Counted from the stretch's first letter, positions 1-8,217 are shown. The stretch is 14,294 nt of DNA from Planctomycetota bacterium (GCA_021818565.1 JAKATV010000203.1:1-14294); one strand, 5' to 3'. Numbers and translations are program-made. Notes: generated by a model not told the origin, from the letters alone.

Positions 1-633
1 ATAGATTTCCTCCAAGGCCCGACGACTGACAATACAGTCAATCGTCATACGATTAGTTTCCTGCTCATTGGCGGCAAAATGTTTGGCACAGGCCGCCACG
101 CCGACGGATTGCATCCCACGAATCCACGGCGCAATAAGTTGCCCCGCCAAATACGGATCTTCCCCGACAAATTCAAAGTTACGTCCGTCTTGTGGTTCCC
201 GCATCAGGTTGATGCCGGGGCCTAAGATGATATTAACTCCCCGCGCCAGCGCATCAGAGCCTAAAGCCCGACCCACGCGCCCGGCCAGTTTTGGGTCCCA
301 AGTTGCCGCCAAACACACCGATGCCGGATACGCGGTAGATGGGCCGTATACGCGTACGCCTTGGGAGGCATCGCTCATATTTAAGCGGGGAATTCCCAGT
401 TTGCGAACCTGACGCGTGCACATGCTCCCGTTGCCGGCCAAAAGATGAATTTTTTCTTTTAGGGTTAATTTGGCCAGCAGGGCGTCAGCCTGCGATTCTA
501 CCTGTGCTGGGGTCAGGCCGGTGCGAATATATTCACCCGCATCGGCTGCCCGGGAAAGACCCGTGCCCACAAGAGTTAATGCCGCCAACGCGCCAAACGC
601 CGTTGCGATCCGCATAAAAACCGTACGCATCAT
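1..633 (-). CDS. Glycoside hydrolase family 3 (beta-glucosidase-like), 5' part only
   Basis: The first 211 codons of a secreted glycoside hydrolase; the gene runs off the left edge. GH3 enzymes remove terminal beta-linked sugars with a retaining mechanism. The start has ATG ATG at 633-628 with an AGGAGA Shine-Dalgarno at 644-639. The N-terminus (MMRTVFMRIATAFGALAALT...) is a typical Sec signal peptide, probably cleaved near AAD at about residues 30-32, so the product is periplasmic or exported. GH3 N-domain marks seen are LTLKEKIHLLAG, GPGINLMREPQDGRNFEF followed by VGEDPYLAG, and AKHFAANEQETNR near residues 183-195, which is the family's KH substrate-binding motif. The catalytic Asp lies outside the window, so activity and specificity (glucosidase, xylosidase, hexosaminidase) cannot be judged. 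It is divergent from the ftsW operon. Confidence 0.93.
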   Translation of the reverse strand, partial: MMRTVFMRIATAFGALAALTLVGTGLSRAADAGEYIRTGLTPAQVESQADALLAKLTLKEKIHLLAGNGSMCTRQVRKLGIPRLNMSDASQGVRVYGPSTAYPASVCLAATWDPKLAGRVGRALGSDALARGVNIILGPGINLMREPQDGRNFEFVGEDPYLAGQLIAPWIRGMQSVGVAACAKHFAANEQETNRMTIDCIVSRRALEEIY

Positions 634-654
634 CCGTTTCTCCTAAGATAATTG

Positions 655-739
655 GCGAAATAGCGCTCTCACTGCTGAGGTGGCGTCCTGAAGGGATTCA
701 TGACGTTCAGGCATCCGCAGTTTCGCAGCGCTCCACCTT
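655..739 (-). promoter_or_regulatory. Structured 5' leader of the GH3 gene
   Basis: On the minus strand, the untranslated region just before the GH3 gene can fold in several ways. AGGTGG (738-733) pairs with CCACCT (683-678). Nested inside it, CCTGAA (711-706) pairs with TTCAGG (692-687). The heptamer GAGCGCT occurs twice (733-727 and 668-662), and its AGCGCT core is self-complementary. GCGAAA (726-721) can pair with TTTCGC (660-655), which would compete with pairing of the two AGCGCT copies. The last element lies only 11 bases before the Shine-Dalgarno. This could be a cis-regulatory RNA or a protein operator; the function is unknown. Confidence 0.4.
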
Positions 740-893
740 GTTTTGCGGTAGCATACTACAATAAATGGTAATTTGCATCCACAGCCCATCGCATAAAAGC
801 CCCTCCAAAGTCAGACAAACAAAAAAAATAAAAGAAAAACTGATGCTGGAATGCTGCAATCAACGAAAATATGTTTATACTATGTGCGCTTAT

Positions 894-955
894 CGGTCTT
901 TAATGGACCGGTTCGCCCCGACTCTCGCGTACTGGGCGTTCCAGCGGCGGGGAAC
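894..955 (+). other. Hairpin cluster in the presumed ftsW operon leader
   Basis: CGGTC (894-898) pairs with GACCG (906-910) around a 7-base loop. Directly after it, GTT (911-913) plus CCCCG (916-920) pairs with CGGGG (948-952) plus AAC (953-955), leaving a 2-base bulge. CTGG (932-935) and CCAG (941-944) form an inner hairpin. Together they form a compact three-stem arrangement between a possible -10 at 876-881 and ftsW. No T-run follows, so it is not a standard intrinsic terminator. A leader RNA structure or chance GC pairing are both possible. Confidence 0.3.
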
Positions 956-1086
956 AAGGACGTTTCTGAATTGGCGGCATGGATTTGGCTGCGGCGTGAA
1001 CGTGTTAAAGCAATATCTTTTACCTGATTTATGCAAACCGGCGGGTGTCGCCGCGATTGGCTTTTTCATGGGCGGGGGGTGGTGTG

Positions 1087-2436
1087 ATGGCCGGGTTCCG
1101 TAATTTAATCAATTGGCCCACCCGCGTGACCTGGGCGAAGGGTGACCGCCATTCCGGACGGTCGCTGCCGGATATTTCCGCAATGCCGCCCCCGGCGCGA
1201 TTCACCGTGCAGCTAAGCCCCGTCTCGTTAACCTATGACCAACTCATGCTCGCTGTGTGCATGGCTCTCTTGGGCGTTGGCCTGCTGATGACCCAAAGCG
1301 CTGATGCCCGCATCGGCCATTTGGTTCATGACTATTTATTCCACCTGGTTCTCAATGTCGAGGCTGTTCACGCCGCCCTGGCGATGATCTTACTGGTGTT
1401 TCTATGGCGTCTGGACTATCGTCGGCTCATTGGCCGGAGCATGGCAAGCTCGGTGCCCGCGATGCTGGTGGTGGTGAGTTTAATATGCCTGGCCCTGGTG
1501 CTGACGCGTCTGGGGACGGATATAAACGGAGCCAAACGCTGGCTGATGTTGCGCATTGGTTCTCATGCCTTGAGCTTTGAACCATCGGAACTTGCCAAAT
1601 GGTCGCTGGTATTATTTATCAGTGCCTATGCGGTACATCGCGGCGAGCAGATTCGTAATTTTTGGAAAGGCTTTGTTCCTCTCATGGTGGTGGTGGGGGC
1701 GACCAGTGCGCTGATCTTAAAAGAGGATTTCGGCACTGCCGCTCTGGTTGCCGGCATCGCTGTTCTACTGATGCTAATGGCCGGGTGTCGCTGGTGGCAC
1801 CTCGCCATGCTGCTGCCTCCGGCGCTGGTGGTGCTTTATTTTGCGGTTTGGCATGTGCCGTATCGCCGCGAACGTTTGCTGATTTTCATGCACCCGCACA
1901 TGGACCCCAAAGGCGCGGGGTACAACCCCATTCAATCGCTTTTATCCTTTGCCAGCGGCGGATTCTGGGGTCGCGGCCTGGGTGATGGCATTCAGAAAAT
2001 GGGCTATCTGCCCGAGGATAATACCGATTTTATTTTCAGTCTGATCGCCGAGGAACTTGGCTTTTTCGGCTGCATGATGGTGATTTTGTTGTATCTTACG
2101 CTGTTGTTTTCCGGTTGGCAGACAGGGCGGAGGGCACGGGATTTATTCGGTAAACTCATTGCATTCGGCTGCACGGCCATGATCGGCTTACAGGCGGCGA
2201 TGAATATCGCGGTTGTGACGGTTACCGTGCCCACCAAAGGCATAGCGCTACCGCTGATTTCATCTGGTGGAACTGGCTGGATTCTTACCGCGGGGGCCAT
2301 CGGTCTGGTGATGAGCGTAGAGCGCGTGAATCGACTTGAAGCGGGGCCGCGCGGCGGTAACGAAAGCTCCGGTCGCCCTGCGCCTCTGGAACTTAACTTG
2401 GCGGAAAAGCAACCCGCCGGGGCTGGTGCGCTATGA
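1087..2436 (+). CDS. ftsW: FtsW, SEDS-family peptidoglycan polymerase of the divisome
   Basis: A polytopic membrane glycosyltransferase that polymerises lipid II at the septum together with a class B PBP. The product of 449 residues has many hydrophobic segments starting at QLMLAVCMALLGVGLL. SEDS signatures are GAKRWLMLRIGSHALSFEPSELAK, then KEDFGT in place of the usual QPDLGT, then YNPIQSLLSFASGG, GRGLGDGIQKMGYLPEDNTDFIF and PTKGIALPLISSGGT. The catalytic Asp of the TDFIF motif is present (about residue 314). FtsW is preferred over RodA because of the SGG ending and the murG neighbour. The start is uncertain: GTG 1045 is in frame further upstream, ATG 1087 follows a G-rich stretch that could act as Shine-Dalgarno, and ATG 1183 would give a cytoplasmic tail of more usual length. 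Its stop overlaps the murG start (ATGA). Confidence 0.95.
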   Translation: MAGFRNLINWPTRVTWAKGDRHSGRSLPDISAMPPPARFTVQLSPVSLTYDQLMLAVCMALLGVGLLMTQSADARIGHLVHDYLFHLVLNVEAVHAALAMILLVFLWRLDYRRLIGRSMASSVPAMLVVVSLICLALVLTRLGTDINGAKRWLMLRIGSHALSFEPSELAKWSLVLFISAYAVHRGEQIRNFWKGFVPLMVVVGATSALILKEDFGTAALVAGIAVLLMLMAGCRWWHLAMLLPPALVVLYFAVWHVPYRRERLLIFMHPHMDPKGAGYNPIQSLLSFASGGFWGRGLGDGIQKMGYLPEDNTDFIFSLIAEELGFFGCMMVILLYLTLLFSGWQTGRRARDLFGKLIAFGCTAMIGLQAAMNIAVVTVTVPTKGIALPLISSGGTGWILTAGAIGLVMSVERVNRLEAGPRGGNESSGRPAPLELNLAEKQPAGAGAL

Positions 2437-3686
2437 ATCTTTTGAATACTGGTGGCCATGCGGTAGTGCCCCTGCGAGATGGAGTATCGGCGGATCCTGG
2501 AATATCCGCACCACCTCGTAAAGACCTCATTTACGTAATTATGGCGGGCGGGGGTACTGGCGGGCATTTGTATCCGGGGTTGGCTGTGGCGCACCAATTA
2601 GACCAACTGCTTTCCTCCGCCGGCCGACAAGTCAAAATTATCTGGGCTGCCACGCCGCGCAAAATTGATCAGCGGCTGCTGGGTGCGGCTGCTGCGGATT
2701 ATGTTCAGCAGGACGTTAAGCCGCTTTCCACCAATCCTGTGAAGTGGCCGGCGTTTTATATGGCTTGGCAAAAGTCGTGTCGGTACTGGCGGGAGTTTTT
2801 TGCTCAGCATCAGGTGGCCGTGGTGCTGGCATTAGGTGGGTATGCCGCGGGGCCGGCTTCTTACGAAGCGGCAAAACTAAATATCCCGGTGGGCTTGTTG
2901 AATCCCGATGCGCTGGCGGGGCGGGCCAGTAGATTTTTAATGCGGCGGGCGAATGTCATTTTTTCACAATGGCCCCTGGAACAATCCGCGGGGAAATATG
3001 CGAATCGCATACAGGTGGCGGGATGTCCCGTTCGGGCCTCGCTGGTGCGAATGAGCCGTGCCGTTGCGGCGGAAAAACTTGCTTTGGACCCGAATCGGAA
3101 AACGCTGGTCGTTACGGGCGCTTCGTTGGGAGCGCAAAGCATCAATCATGCTATCGCGATATTACTAAGTGATCCGGAAATACAACATCTCCTGAATGGC
3201 GCAGGCGATTCGCACTGGCAGATTTTGCATCTTACGGGTTTGGACCATGCGGCACAGTTGCAGGCTCTGGCGGGCCGCCGGCCACAGGTTCAATGGAAAA
3301 TTATCGATTATTGTGATGATATGGCCGCAGTTTGGTCCATGGCCGATTTGGCCATTGCGCGGGCGGGGGCCGGTACGTGCGCGGAATTATCATGTATGGG
3401 AGTGCCGGCAATTCTTATGCCGTATCCGTTCCATAAAGATCATCATCAGCAGGCCAACGCTGAGAAACTCTGTGCCGCCGGTTCCGCGGTTCTCGTGCGC
3501 GATAGTAAAAATCCCGCGCACAATGCCGCCGAGCTTAAGCCGGTGCTCATGCGTTTACTAACTGAAACTGACCGTCTCGGGGAAATGGCGCTGGCGGCGC
3601 ACAGCCAGGCCCGGCCCGATGCCGCGGTCATAGTGGCCCGCTGGCTTATGCAGCAGATTCAATTAAAGACAGGAGATCAGCGGTGA
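2433..3686 (+). CDS. murG: MurG, lipid I N-acetylglucosaminyltransferase
   Basis: Transfers GlcNAc from UDP-GlcNAc to lipid I on the inner face of the cytoplasmic membrane, giving lipid II. The GT28 hallmarks are present: GGGTGGHLYPG near residues 39-49 with the catalytic-loop His, GGYAAGPASYEAAK, VTGASLGAQSINHAI, and the C-domain stretch DYCDDMAAVWSMADLAIARAG then TCAELSCMGVPAILMPYP and KDHHQQANAEKL, which binds UDP-GlcNAc. At 417 residues it is longer than E. coli MurG (355), partly through an N-terminal extension of about 30 residues before the first beta strand. The ATG overlaps the ftsW stop (ATGA), supporting the start and translational coupling. The usual HEQN acceptor-side motif is replaced by LLNPDALAGRAS (residues 155-166). 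Confidence 0.95.
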   Translation: MNLLNTGGHAVVPLRDGVSADPGISAPPRKDLIYVIMAGGGTGGHLYPGLAVAHQLDQLLSSAGRQVKIIWAATPRKIDQRLLGAAAADYVQQDVKPLSTNPVKWPAFYMAWQKSCRYWREFFAQHQVAVVLALGGYAAGPASYEAAKLNIPVGLLNPDALAGRASRFLMRRANVIFSQWPLEQSAGKYANRIQVAGCPVRASLVRMSRAVAAEKLALDPNRKTLVVTGASLGAQSINHAIAILLSDPEIQHLLNGAGDSHWQILHLTGLDHAAQLQALAGRRPQVQWKIIDYCDDMAAVWSMADLAIARAGAGTCAELSCMGVPAILMPYPFHKDHHQQANAEKLCAAGSAVLVRDSKNPAHNAAELKPVLMRLLTETDRLGEMALAAHSQARPDAAVIVARWLMQQIQLKTGDQR

Positions 3687-3750
3687 AATCGTCCGGGCAA
3701 TACCCTGTTGGTCGCCGGCGGCAATGGACCGCTGTATCCATGCCAATAAT

Positions 3751-3768
3751 AAAGGAGGCCGCCTCGTG
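3751..3768 (+). promoter_or_regulatory. Ribosome binding site deciding the murC start (GTG)
   Basis: AAAGGAGG at 3751-3758 lies 7 bases before GTG at 3766, with another in-frame GTG at 3769. This is the strongest Shine-Dalgarno in the operon. It argues against the longer in-frame ATG at 3724, which lies upstream of it. Confidence 0.75.
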
Positions 3769-5262
3769 GTGACATCAACCAAAAAGGATATCTCACAACC
3801 GGCGGTGGCCAAGCTGGAGGTCATTGATTTCAAACAGCCTCTCAAGATAAATGCGACGGAAAGGGCCGCTGGGTTTGCTATGCGGGATAATAAATTCTAT
3901 CAAAAGCGTGTCCATTTTATTGGAATCGGCGGCAGCGGGATGTGCGGCCTAGCGCAAATGCTGGCGCACATGGGAGCTGTTGTTTCCGGTTCTGACCGCG
4001 GGGAGTCTCCCGCAACGAAAAAACTGGAGAAAATGGGCGTCGCGATTTCCTATCAGCAGACCGTTGCCAGTTTTCCCCATGACGCTCAATGTGTGGTGCA
4101 TTCCGCTGCGGTAAAGGACGATCATCCTGAATTGTCGCAAGCTCGGCATGCAGGCGTTAAGATTTTTAAATATGCCCAGATGCTCGGTGAAATCATGCGG
4201 TTAAAGCATGGCATCGCCATCGCTGGTACACATGGCAAATCAACCACGACCTCTATGGTTGCCTATATTCTCTTACGGGCCGGTATTGACCCCTCGTACA
4301 TTATTGGGGCCAGCTCCCGGCAACTGGGCGGCTCGGCCTATGGCGGATCAGGAGAATATTTTATTGCCGAAGCTTGCGAGTTTGACCGCAGTTTTTTGAA
4401 TCTGCATCCGAGTCTTGCCGCCGTAACCAATGTGGAGCCGGACCACCTGGATTATTATCACGATATTTACGAGATCACCGAGGCCTTCGGGCAGTTTATG
4501 TCTCAGGTGGACTCCGATGGCGTGGTTGTCACCAATGCGGATAATCCCTGGTGCCGGCAAGCCGCCGCGAAGGCTCATGCGCGCGTTGAGACTTACGGTC
4601 TGGCGGGCACCCCGATCTGGCTGGCGACAGATATAAAATCAGAAAATGGACGGCTCTCCTATGATGTTTCGTATATGGGGCACCGGGTGGCGCGGCTGGC
4701 CTTGCGGATTCCGGGACGGCACAATATCGGTAATTCCCTGGTCGCTGCGGCGATTGCCCGGCATTGCCACGTGCCATGGGATGTCATCGCTTCATCCATT
4801 GAAGCATTTACGGGGGCTGATCGCCGCAGTGAGTTGCTGGGAAAGCTTCACGGCATCACGATCCTTGATGATTATGCCCACCACCCCACGGAAATCCGCA
4901 CAACGCTGGCCGGCTTGCGGGAATTCTACCGGCCGCAGCGGCTGATTTGCGTCTTTCAGCCGCATCAGCACAGCCGGACCCGTAGCTTGCTGGAGGAATT
5001 TTCGCTCGGATTTTCCGATGCGGATATGGTTATTGTCCCGGATATTTACATGGCGCGGGACACCGAAGCTGATATTAAAGCCGTCAGCGCGCAAAATTTA
5101 GTCGATCGCATTGTGGCCAATGGCCGATATGGTCGCTATATTCCTGCATTTCCGGAGGTTGTGGCCGCTCTTGAATTGGAATTAAAAGCGGGTGATCTTG
5201 TTGTATCCATGGGTGCTGGGCCGGTTTGGGAAATTACGCATGAATTGGTACGCCGACTTTGA
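3766..5262 (+). CDS. murC: MurC, UDP-N-acetylmuramate--L-alanine ligase
   Basis: Cytoplasmic ATP-dependent ligase adding L-Ala to UDP-MurNAc, the first step of the stem peptide. About 498 residues from GTG 3766. Visible Mur-ligase architecture: a Rossmann-like N-domain with HFIGIGGSGMCGLAQ, SGSD and VVHSAAV; a central ATP domain with the P-loop AGTHGKSTTTSM (about residues 153-164), EACEFDRSFLNLHP, TNVEPDHLDYY and NADNPW; and a C-domain with FTGADRRSELLG, DDYAHHPTEIRTTLAGLR, FQPHQHSRT and a GAGPV end. The N-terminus carries about 45 extra residues before the first strand. It lies 79 bases after murG, and its 3' end overlaps the murB start by 23 bases. It is not fused to murB or ddl, unlike in some relatives. 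Confidence 0.96.
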   Translation: MVTSTKKDISQPAVAKLEVIDFKQPLKINATERAAGFAMRDNKFYQKRVHFIGIGGSGMCGLAQMLAHMGAVVSGSDRGESPATKKLEKMGVAISYQQTVASFPHDAQCVVHSAAVKDDHPELSQARHAGVKIFKYAQMLGEIMRLKHGIAIAGTHGKSTTTSMVAYILLRAGIDPSYIIGASSRQLGGSAYGGSGEYFIAEACEFDRSFLNLHPSLAAVTNVEPDHLDYYHDIYEITEAFGQFMSQVDSDGVVVTNADNPWCRQAAAKAHARVETYGLAGTPIWLATDIKSENGRLSYDVSYMGHRVARLALRIPGRHNIGNSLVAAAIARHCHVPWDVIASSIEAFTGADRRSELLGKLHGITILDDYAHHPTEIRTTLAGLREFYRPQRLICVFQPHQHSRTRSLLEEFSLGFSDADMVIVPDIYMARDTEADIKAVSAQNLVDRIVANGRYGRYIPAFPEVVAALELELKAGDLVVSMGAGPVWEITHELVRRL

Positions 5263-6118
5263 AAATATCGTTCGCCTCAATGAACCTATGGCACCCAAGA
5301 CATGGTTTCGTCTTGGAGGGCCTGCGCGCTACTTCATTGAGCCGCGCAGCCGCGATGAACTCTCGACGGTGGTCAAACGCCTGGCGGAGAATAATATTCC
5401 AATGTATCTGCTGGGCGGCGGGGCCAATTTGCTGGTACGCGACCAGGGGGTTGACGGCGCGGTGATTTCACTTTCACATAGCGCCTTTAGCCGGGTGGTT
5501 ATTGATGATCGCATGGTACGCGTGGGTGCCGGGAAGGACGTTTTAAAGCTGGTCTTGGAATTGGCGAAAACCGGGTTGGCGGGCTTGGAATGCCAGGCGG
5601 GTATTCCAGGTACGGTGGGCGGCGAAATTCGCATGAACGCCGGCGGCACGTTTGGTGACATTGGCTCAACCGTGGCGGAAGTGACGGTCATGGATTCTTT
5701 CGGGCAGGTATTTACCCGGCAGCGTGATGATCTGGTATTTTCATACCGCCGAAGCAATATCAATGCCAAAATTATCCTCGATGCGCTCTTTGAACTGACT
5801 CCGGAAAATCCCGATCGTCTGGCCCAACGAGTTAAAGAAATCTGGATGTACAAACGTAATACCCAACCGCTGAAAGATAATAGCGCCGGCTGCATTTTCC
5901 GAAATCCTGACTGCCTGTCCGCCGGCAAACTTATTGATGAAGCGGGATTAAAAGGAAGTGTCGTCGGGGGGGCGGAAATCTCTCAGCATCATGCGAACTT
6001 TATTGTTGCGCGGCATGGAGCCTCAAGTGCCGATGTTCTTGCCCTGATGGAACTGGCACGCAAGACCGTGCGCGACAAAACCGGTATTGAACTGGAAAGT
6101 GAAGTGGTGATTTGGTAA
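5240..6118 (+). CDS. murB: MurB, UDP-N-acetylenolpyruvoylglucosamine reductase
   Basis: FAD/NADPH enzyme that reduces UDP-GlcNAc-enolpyruvate to UDP-MurNAc in the cytoplasm. 292 residues from ATG 5240. The start fits because the family's conserved N-terminus (NEPMAPKTWFRLGGPARYF) begins about 15 residues in; ATG 5192 would add a short unsupported extension inside murC. FAD-domain motifs are LGGGANLLVRDQG and AGIPGTVGGEIRMNAGG then TFGDIG, followed by FSYRRSNI. The C-domain has NSAGCIFRNP, AGKLIDEAGLKG, GGAEISQHHANFIV and a final ESEVVIW. This is a Bacillus-type (type II) layout. The proton-donor Ser of E. coli MurB (S229) is replaced by Cys (about residue 218). Confidence 0.96.
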   Translation: MNWYADFENIVRLNEPMAPKTWFRLGGPARYFIEPRSRDELSTVVKRLAENNIPMYLLGGGANLLVRDQGVDGAVISLSHSAFSRVVIDDRMVRVGAGKDVLKLVLELAKTGLAGLECQAGIPGTVGGEIRMNAGGTFGDIGSTVAEVTVMDSFGQVFTRQRDDLVFSYRRSNINAKIILDALFELTPENPDRLAQRVKEIWMYKRNTQPLKDNSAGCIFRNPDCLSAGKLIDEAGLKGSVVGGAEISQHHANFIVARHGASSADVLALMELARKTVRDKTGIELESEVVIW

Positions 6119-6220
6119 ACGTTTCAGGCTCCGATACGTATGGATTTGCTTCAGGGACGGTCGTTGCTTTGCCTGTGGAATCTCATGATCACCAGGTCCC
6201 GCTGAATTCTGGAGAACACC
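6119..6220 (+). other. murB-ddl spacer with ddl ribosome site
   Basis: A 102-base gap, the largest inside the mur block. It has no coding frame worth calling. GGAGA at 6211-6215 lies 5 bases before the ddl ATG and fixes that start. Confidence 0.5.
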
Positions 6221-7192
6221 ATGACAGCTTTCCTTAAGCCATTGAATATTACCGTGCTCGCCGGAGGTATATCCAAGGAGCGCGAAGTTTCGCTAGCCAG
6301 CGGATCCCAGATCTCCGCGGCATTGCGCTGGCGCGGGCATACCGTTTTTCAGGCCGATATCAGTCCCGAAAACCTTGCGGCCCTGGATCATCGTCCATGT
6401 GATCTGGTATTTCCCGCTCTGCATGGAACCTTCGGGGAAGATGGCCAATTGCAGGAAATTCTGGAATCCCGCGGCATGGCTTATGTGGGGTCCGGGCCGG
6501 CGGCGGCGAAATTGGCGATGGATAAAGTCGCTGCTAAAAGCGTGTTCGCGGAAAAATGTATCGCCACACCGAACTGGCAGGTAGTCAGCAATGGAAAATT
6601 CAAAGATAGCTGGACCCCACGCAGCGGTATTGGCTATCCTTGCGTTATTAAGCCCATTGCGGACGGCAGCTCCGTGGCCTGTCGAATATGCGCCAATATT
6701 TCCGACGCGCGCGCCCACCTGTCCGAATTTTTGCCGCAATACGGAGCGATGCTGGTGGAGAAATTCATTTCCGGACCGGAGTTAACCGTAGGCATCGTTG
6801 ATGGCACGGCTTTGCCGATCATTCAGATTCGCCCGGCGGCCGCATTTTACGACTATCAGGCGAAATATACGCGCGATGATACCGAATATGTTTTTGACAT
6901 TGCGCTTCCTGAGGCCGTTTTGCATAAAGTTCGGCAAATGGCATTGGATACATACACATGCCTCGGGTCGCGTCATTTGGCGCGTGTGGATATTATGGTG
7001 GATCAAGCTACCATGGAGCCCATGGTTTTGGAACTTAATAGTTTGCCGGGGTTTACCAGCCACTCTTTGGTGCCCAAAGCCGCCGCCAGAGCCGGAATAG
7101 CATTTGATGAATTGTGCGAGCGTCTTTCGGCAATGGCTCTGCGTGACCAGTCTCCCGTGCCGGTCCGCACGCCGGCCCAGCCGCACACGTGA
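6221..7192 (+). CDS. ddl: D-alanine--D-alanine ligase
   Basis: ATP-grasp ligase making the D-Ala-D-Ala dipeptide for the peptidoglycan stem. 323 residues, normal for the family. N-domain: LAGGISKEREVSLASG with the conserved Glu at about 20, then FPALHGTFGEDGQLQ, YVGSGPAAAKLAMDK. ATP-grasp part: PCVIKPIADGSSVA (Ser 150/151 loop), LVEKFISGPELTVGI, FYDYQAKY (family usually YEAKY), RVDIMVD, and LELNSLPGFTSHSL with the metal-binding Glu and Asn (about 271 and 273). The E-S-Y triad of E. coli DdlB appears intact. SSVACR (for SSVGM) and NSLPG (for NTSPG) are small deviations. The Tyr of FYDYQAKY suggests D-Ala rather than D-lactate specificity, by analogy with Van-type ligases. Confidence 0.95.
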   Translation: MTAFLKPLNITVLAGGISKEREVSLASGSQISAALRWRGHTVFQADISPENLAALDHRPCDLVFPALHGTFGEDGQLQEILESRGMAYVGSGPAAAKLAMDKVAAKSVFAEKCIATPNWQVVSNGKFKDSWTPRSGIGYPCVIKPIADGSSVACRICANISDARAHLSEFLPQYGAMLVEKFISGPELTVGIVDGTALPIIQIRPAAAFYDYQAKYTRDDTEYVFDIALPEAVLHKVRQMALDTYTCLGSRHLARVDIMVDQATMEPMVLELNSLPGFTSHSLVPKAAARAGIAFDELCERLSAMALRDQSPVPVRTPAQPHT

Positions 7193-7211
7193 GACAGGCA
7201 TTGAAATAATT

Positions 7212-8171
7212 ATGACCAAAAGCCGTTACAGATCGACCTACCATCGCCCATGGGATATTCCCTGGGTGCATAGCACTCTACTGCTTTGCCTGACACTATT
7301 GGTCGTGGCTATGGTCATTGAGGGGTTTGCCCGGCTGAACATTTACGGAAAAATGCTCATGGCCCAACGGTCACGGGATCGTCCGTTAAAGCGCATTGTA
7401 ATGGTGGGTGCTCCGCCCTGGCTCGCGGCACCGATATTAAATTCTCTGGCCGCGGAGGCGGTGCAATTCACAATTTCCAATCCTCGCCATCCCGCGTATG
7501 CCGCGGAACTCCGTAACCCGTTGAATGGTAAAATTCTTCAGATTCTTGCCCGCCATTTTACCGCCCACCCGTCACAGGGATTTAACGCCTGGATTAAGCG
7601 CGTCAATTATGTGCGACGGGTCTGGCTGCCGCATGAACAGATCATTGAAATTTCCTGCCAATACCGTCGGCCCGCCGCACTGGTTTCGGTGGGGGGCAGC
7701 TACTATCTGATAAGCCCCCATGCCGTCCGCCTTCCCGGAACGTATGGTGCGGTTGATTTGCCACAGCTTGCCTGGTTGATGCGCATTAGCGGTGTTACGG
7801 TTTCTGTTCCCTCGCCGGGCAAGCCATTCTCGGCACCTGGTATAAAACTCGGACTGAAGATGGTAGCGTTGTTGTCCGGCCACGCATATTCCAGCCAGAT
7901 TCAATCTGTTGATTTGGCGAACATGTATACCAATGTGCCGCCAACCACGCCCAAGATTATTCTCAAAACTCGCTTCGGTACACAGATATACTGGGGGCTT
8001 CCACCGGGCAAGGAGGGCTTTTATGAAGTGCCCGCCTCGCGAAAATTGCAGTTGCTTCATGACGTCTATCAGCAATATCATCGTATAGATGCTGGGAAAG
8101 CGTATCTGGATATACGCTCGGACGAAGTACTCGTGCCACGGACGCCGCCGACCACGCAGACGGGGCAATAA
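7212..8171 (+). CDS. ftsQ: FtsQ/DivIB-like cell division protein
   Basis: Called mainly from position after ddl and from architecture; sequence similarity is weak. 319 residues from ATG 7212, 19 bases after the ddl stop. It has a short basic cytoplasmic tail, one membrane span at about residues 21-40, and an extracytoplasmic region. Residues about 127-170 (WIKRVNYVRRVWLPHEQIIE... then RRPAALVSVGGSYYLIS and AVRL) match the FtsQ beta-domain pattern of a basic Trp-led strand, an x-E-x-x-RRP-A strand and a G...L-I-S strand. Near the end, AYLDIRSDEVLVPR matches the usual final I-D-L-R strand. FtsQ scaffolds FtsB/FtsL and recruits FtsW/FtsI. An upstream ATG at 7104 lies inside ddl and is unlikely. 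No ftsA or ftsZ follows. Confidence 0.8.
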   Translation: MTKSRYRSTYHRPWDIPWVHSTLLLCLTLLVVAMVIEGFARLNIYGKMLMAQRSRDRPLKRIVMVGAPPWLAAPILNSLAAEAVQFTISNPRHPAYAAELRNPLNGKILQILARHFTAHPSQGFNAWIKRVNYVRRVWLPHEQIIEISCQYRRPAALVSVGGSYYLISPHAVRLPGTYGAVDLPQLAWLMRISGVTVSVPSPGKPFSAPGIKLGLKMVALLSGHAYSSQIQSVDLANMYTNVPPTTPKIILKTRFGTQIYWGLPPGKEGFYEVPASRKLQLLHDVYQQYHRIDAGKAYLDIRSDEVLVPRTPPTTQTGQ

Positions 8172-8217
8172 GTACCGCTGCCAAAATGAATCCAAAGTGT
8201 GGAAATTCTGGAAATGG

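Larger units (their letters stand above)
634..1086. other. Divergent intergenic region between GH3 gene and ftsW
   Basis: About 450 bases without a convincing gene. The left part is the GH3 leader. On the plus strand there is a TATACT at 876-881 that could be a -10 box, but the -35 (CTGCAA at 854-859) is poor, so this is only a weak promoter candidate for the ftsW operon. Two hairpins follow at 894-955. An open frame starting with ATG at 904 reads through into the start of ftsW in another frame, but it has no recognisable domain or good ribosome site and is not called. Confidence 0.5.

Noticed and set aside
904..1103. 67-residue plus-strand frame (MDRFAPTLAYWAFQ...) before ftsW, part of a longer frame from 765
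   Set aside because: No recognisable domain and no good ribosome site. It overlaps the ftsW start in another frame and covers stem-forming sequence.
2004..2597. 197-residue minus-strand frame opposite ftsW and murG
   Set aside because: Shadow of two strongly supported genes; rich in Pro, Ser and Arg with no domain.
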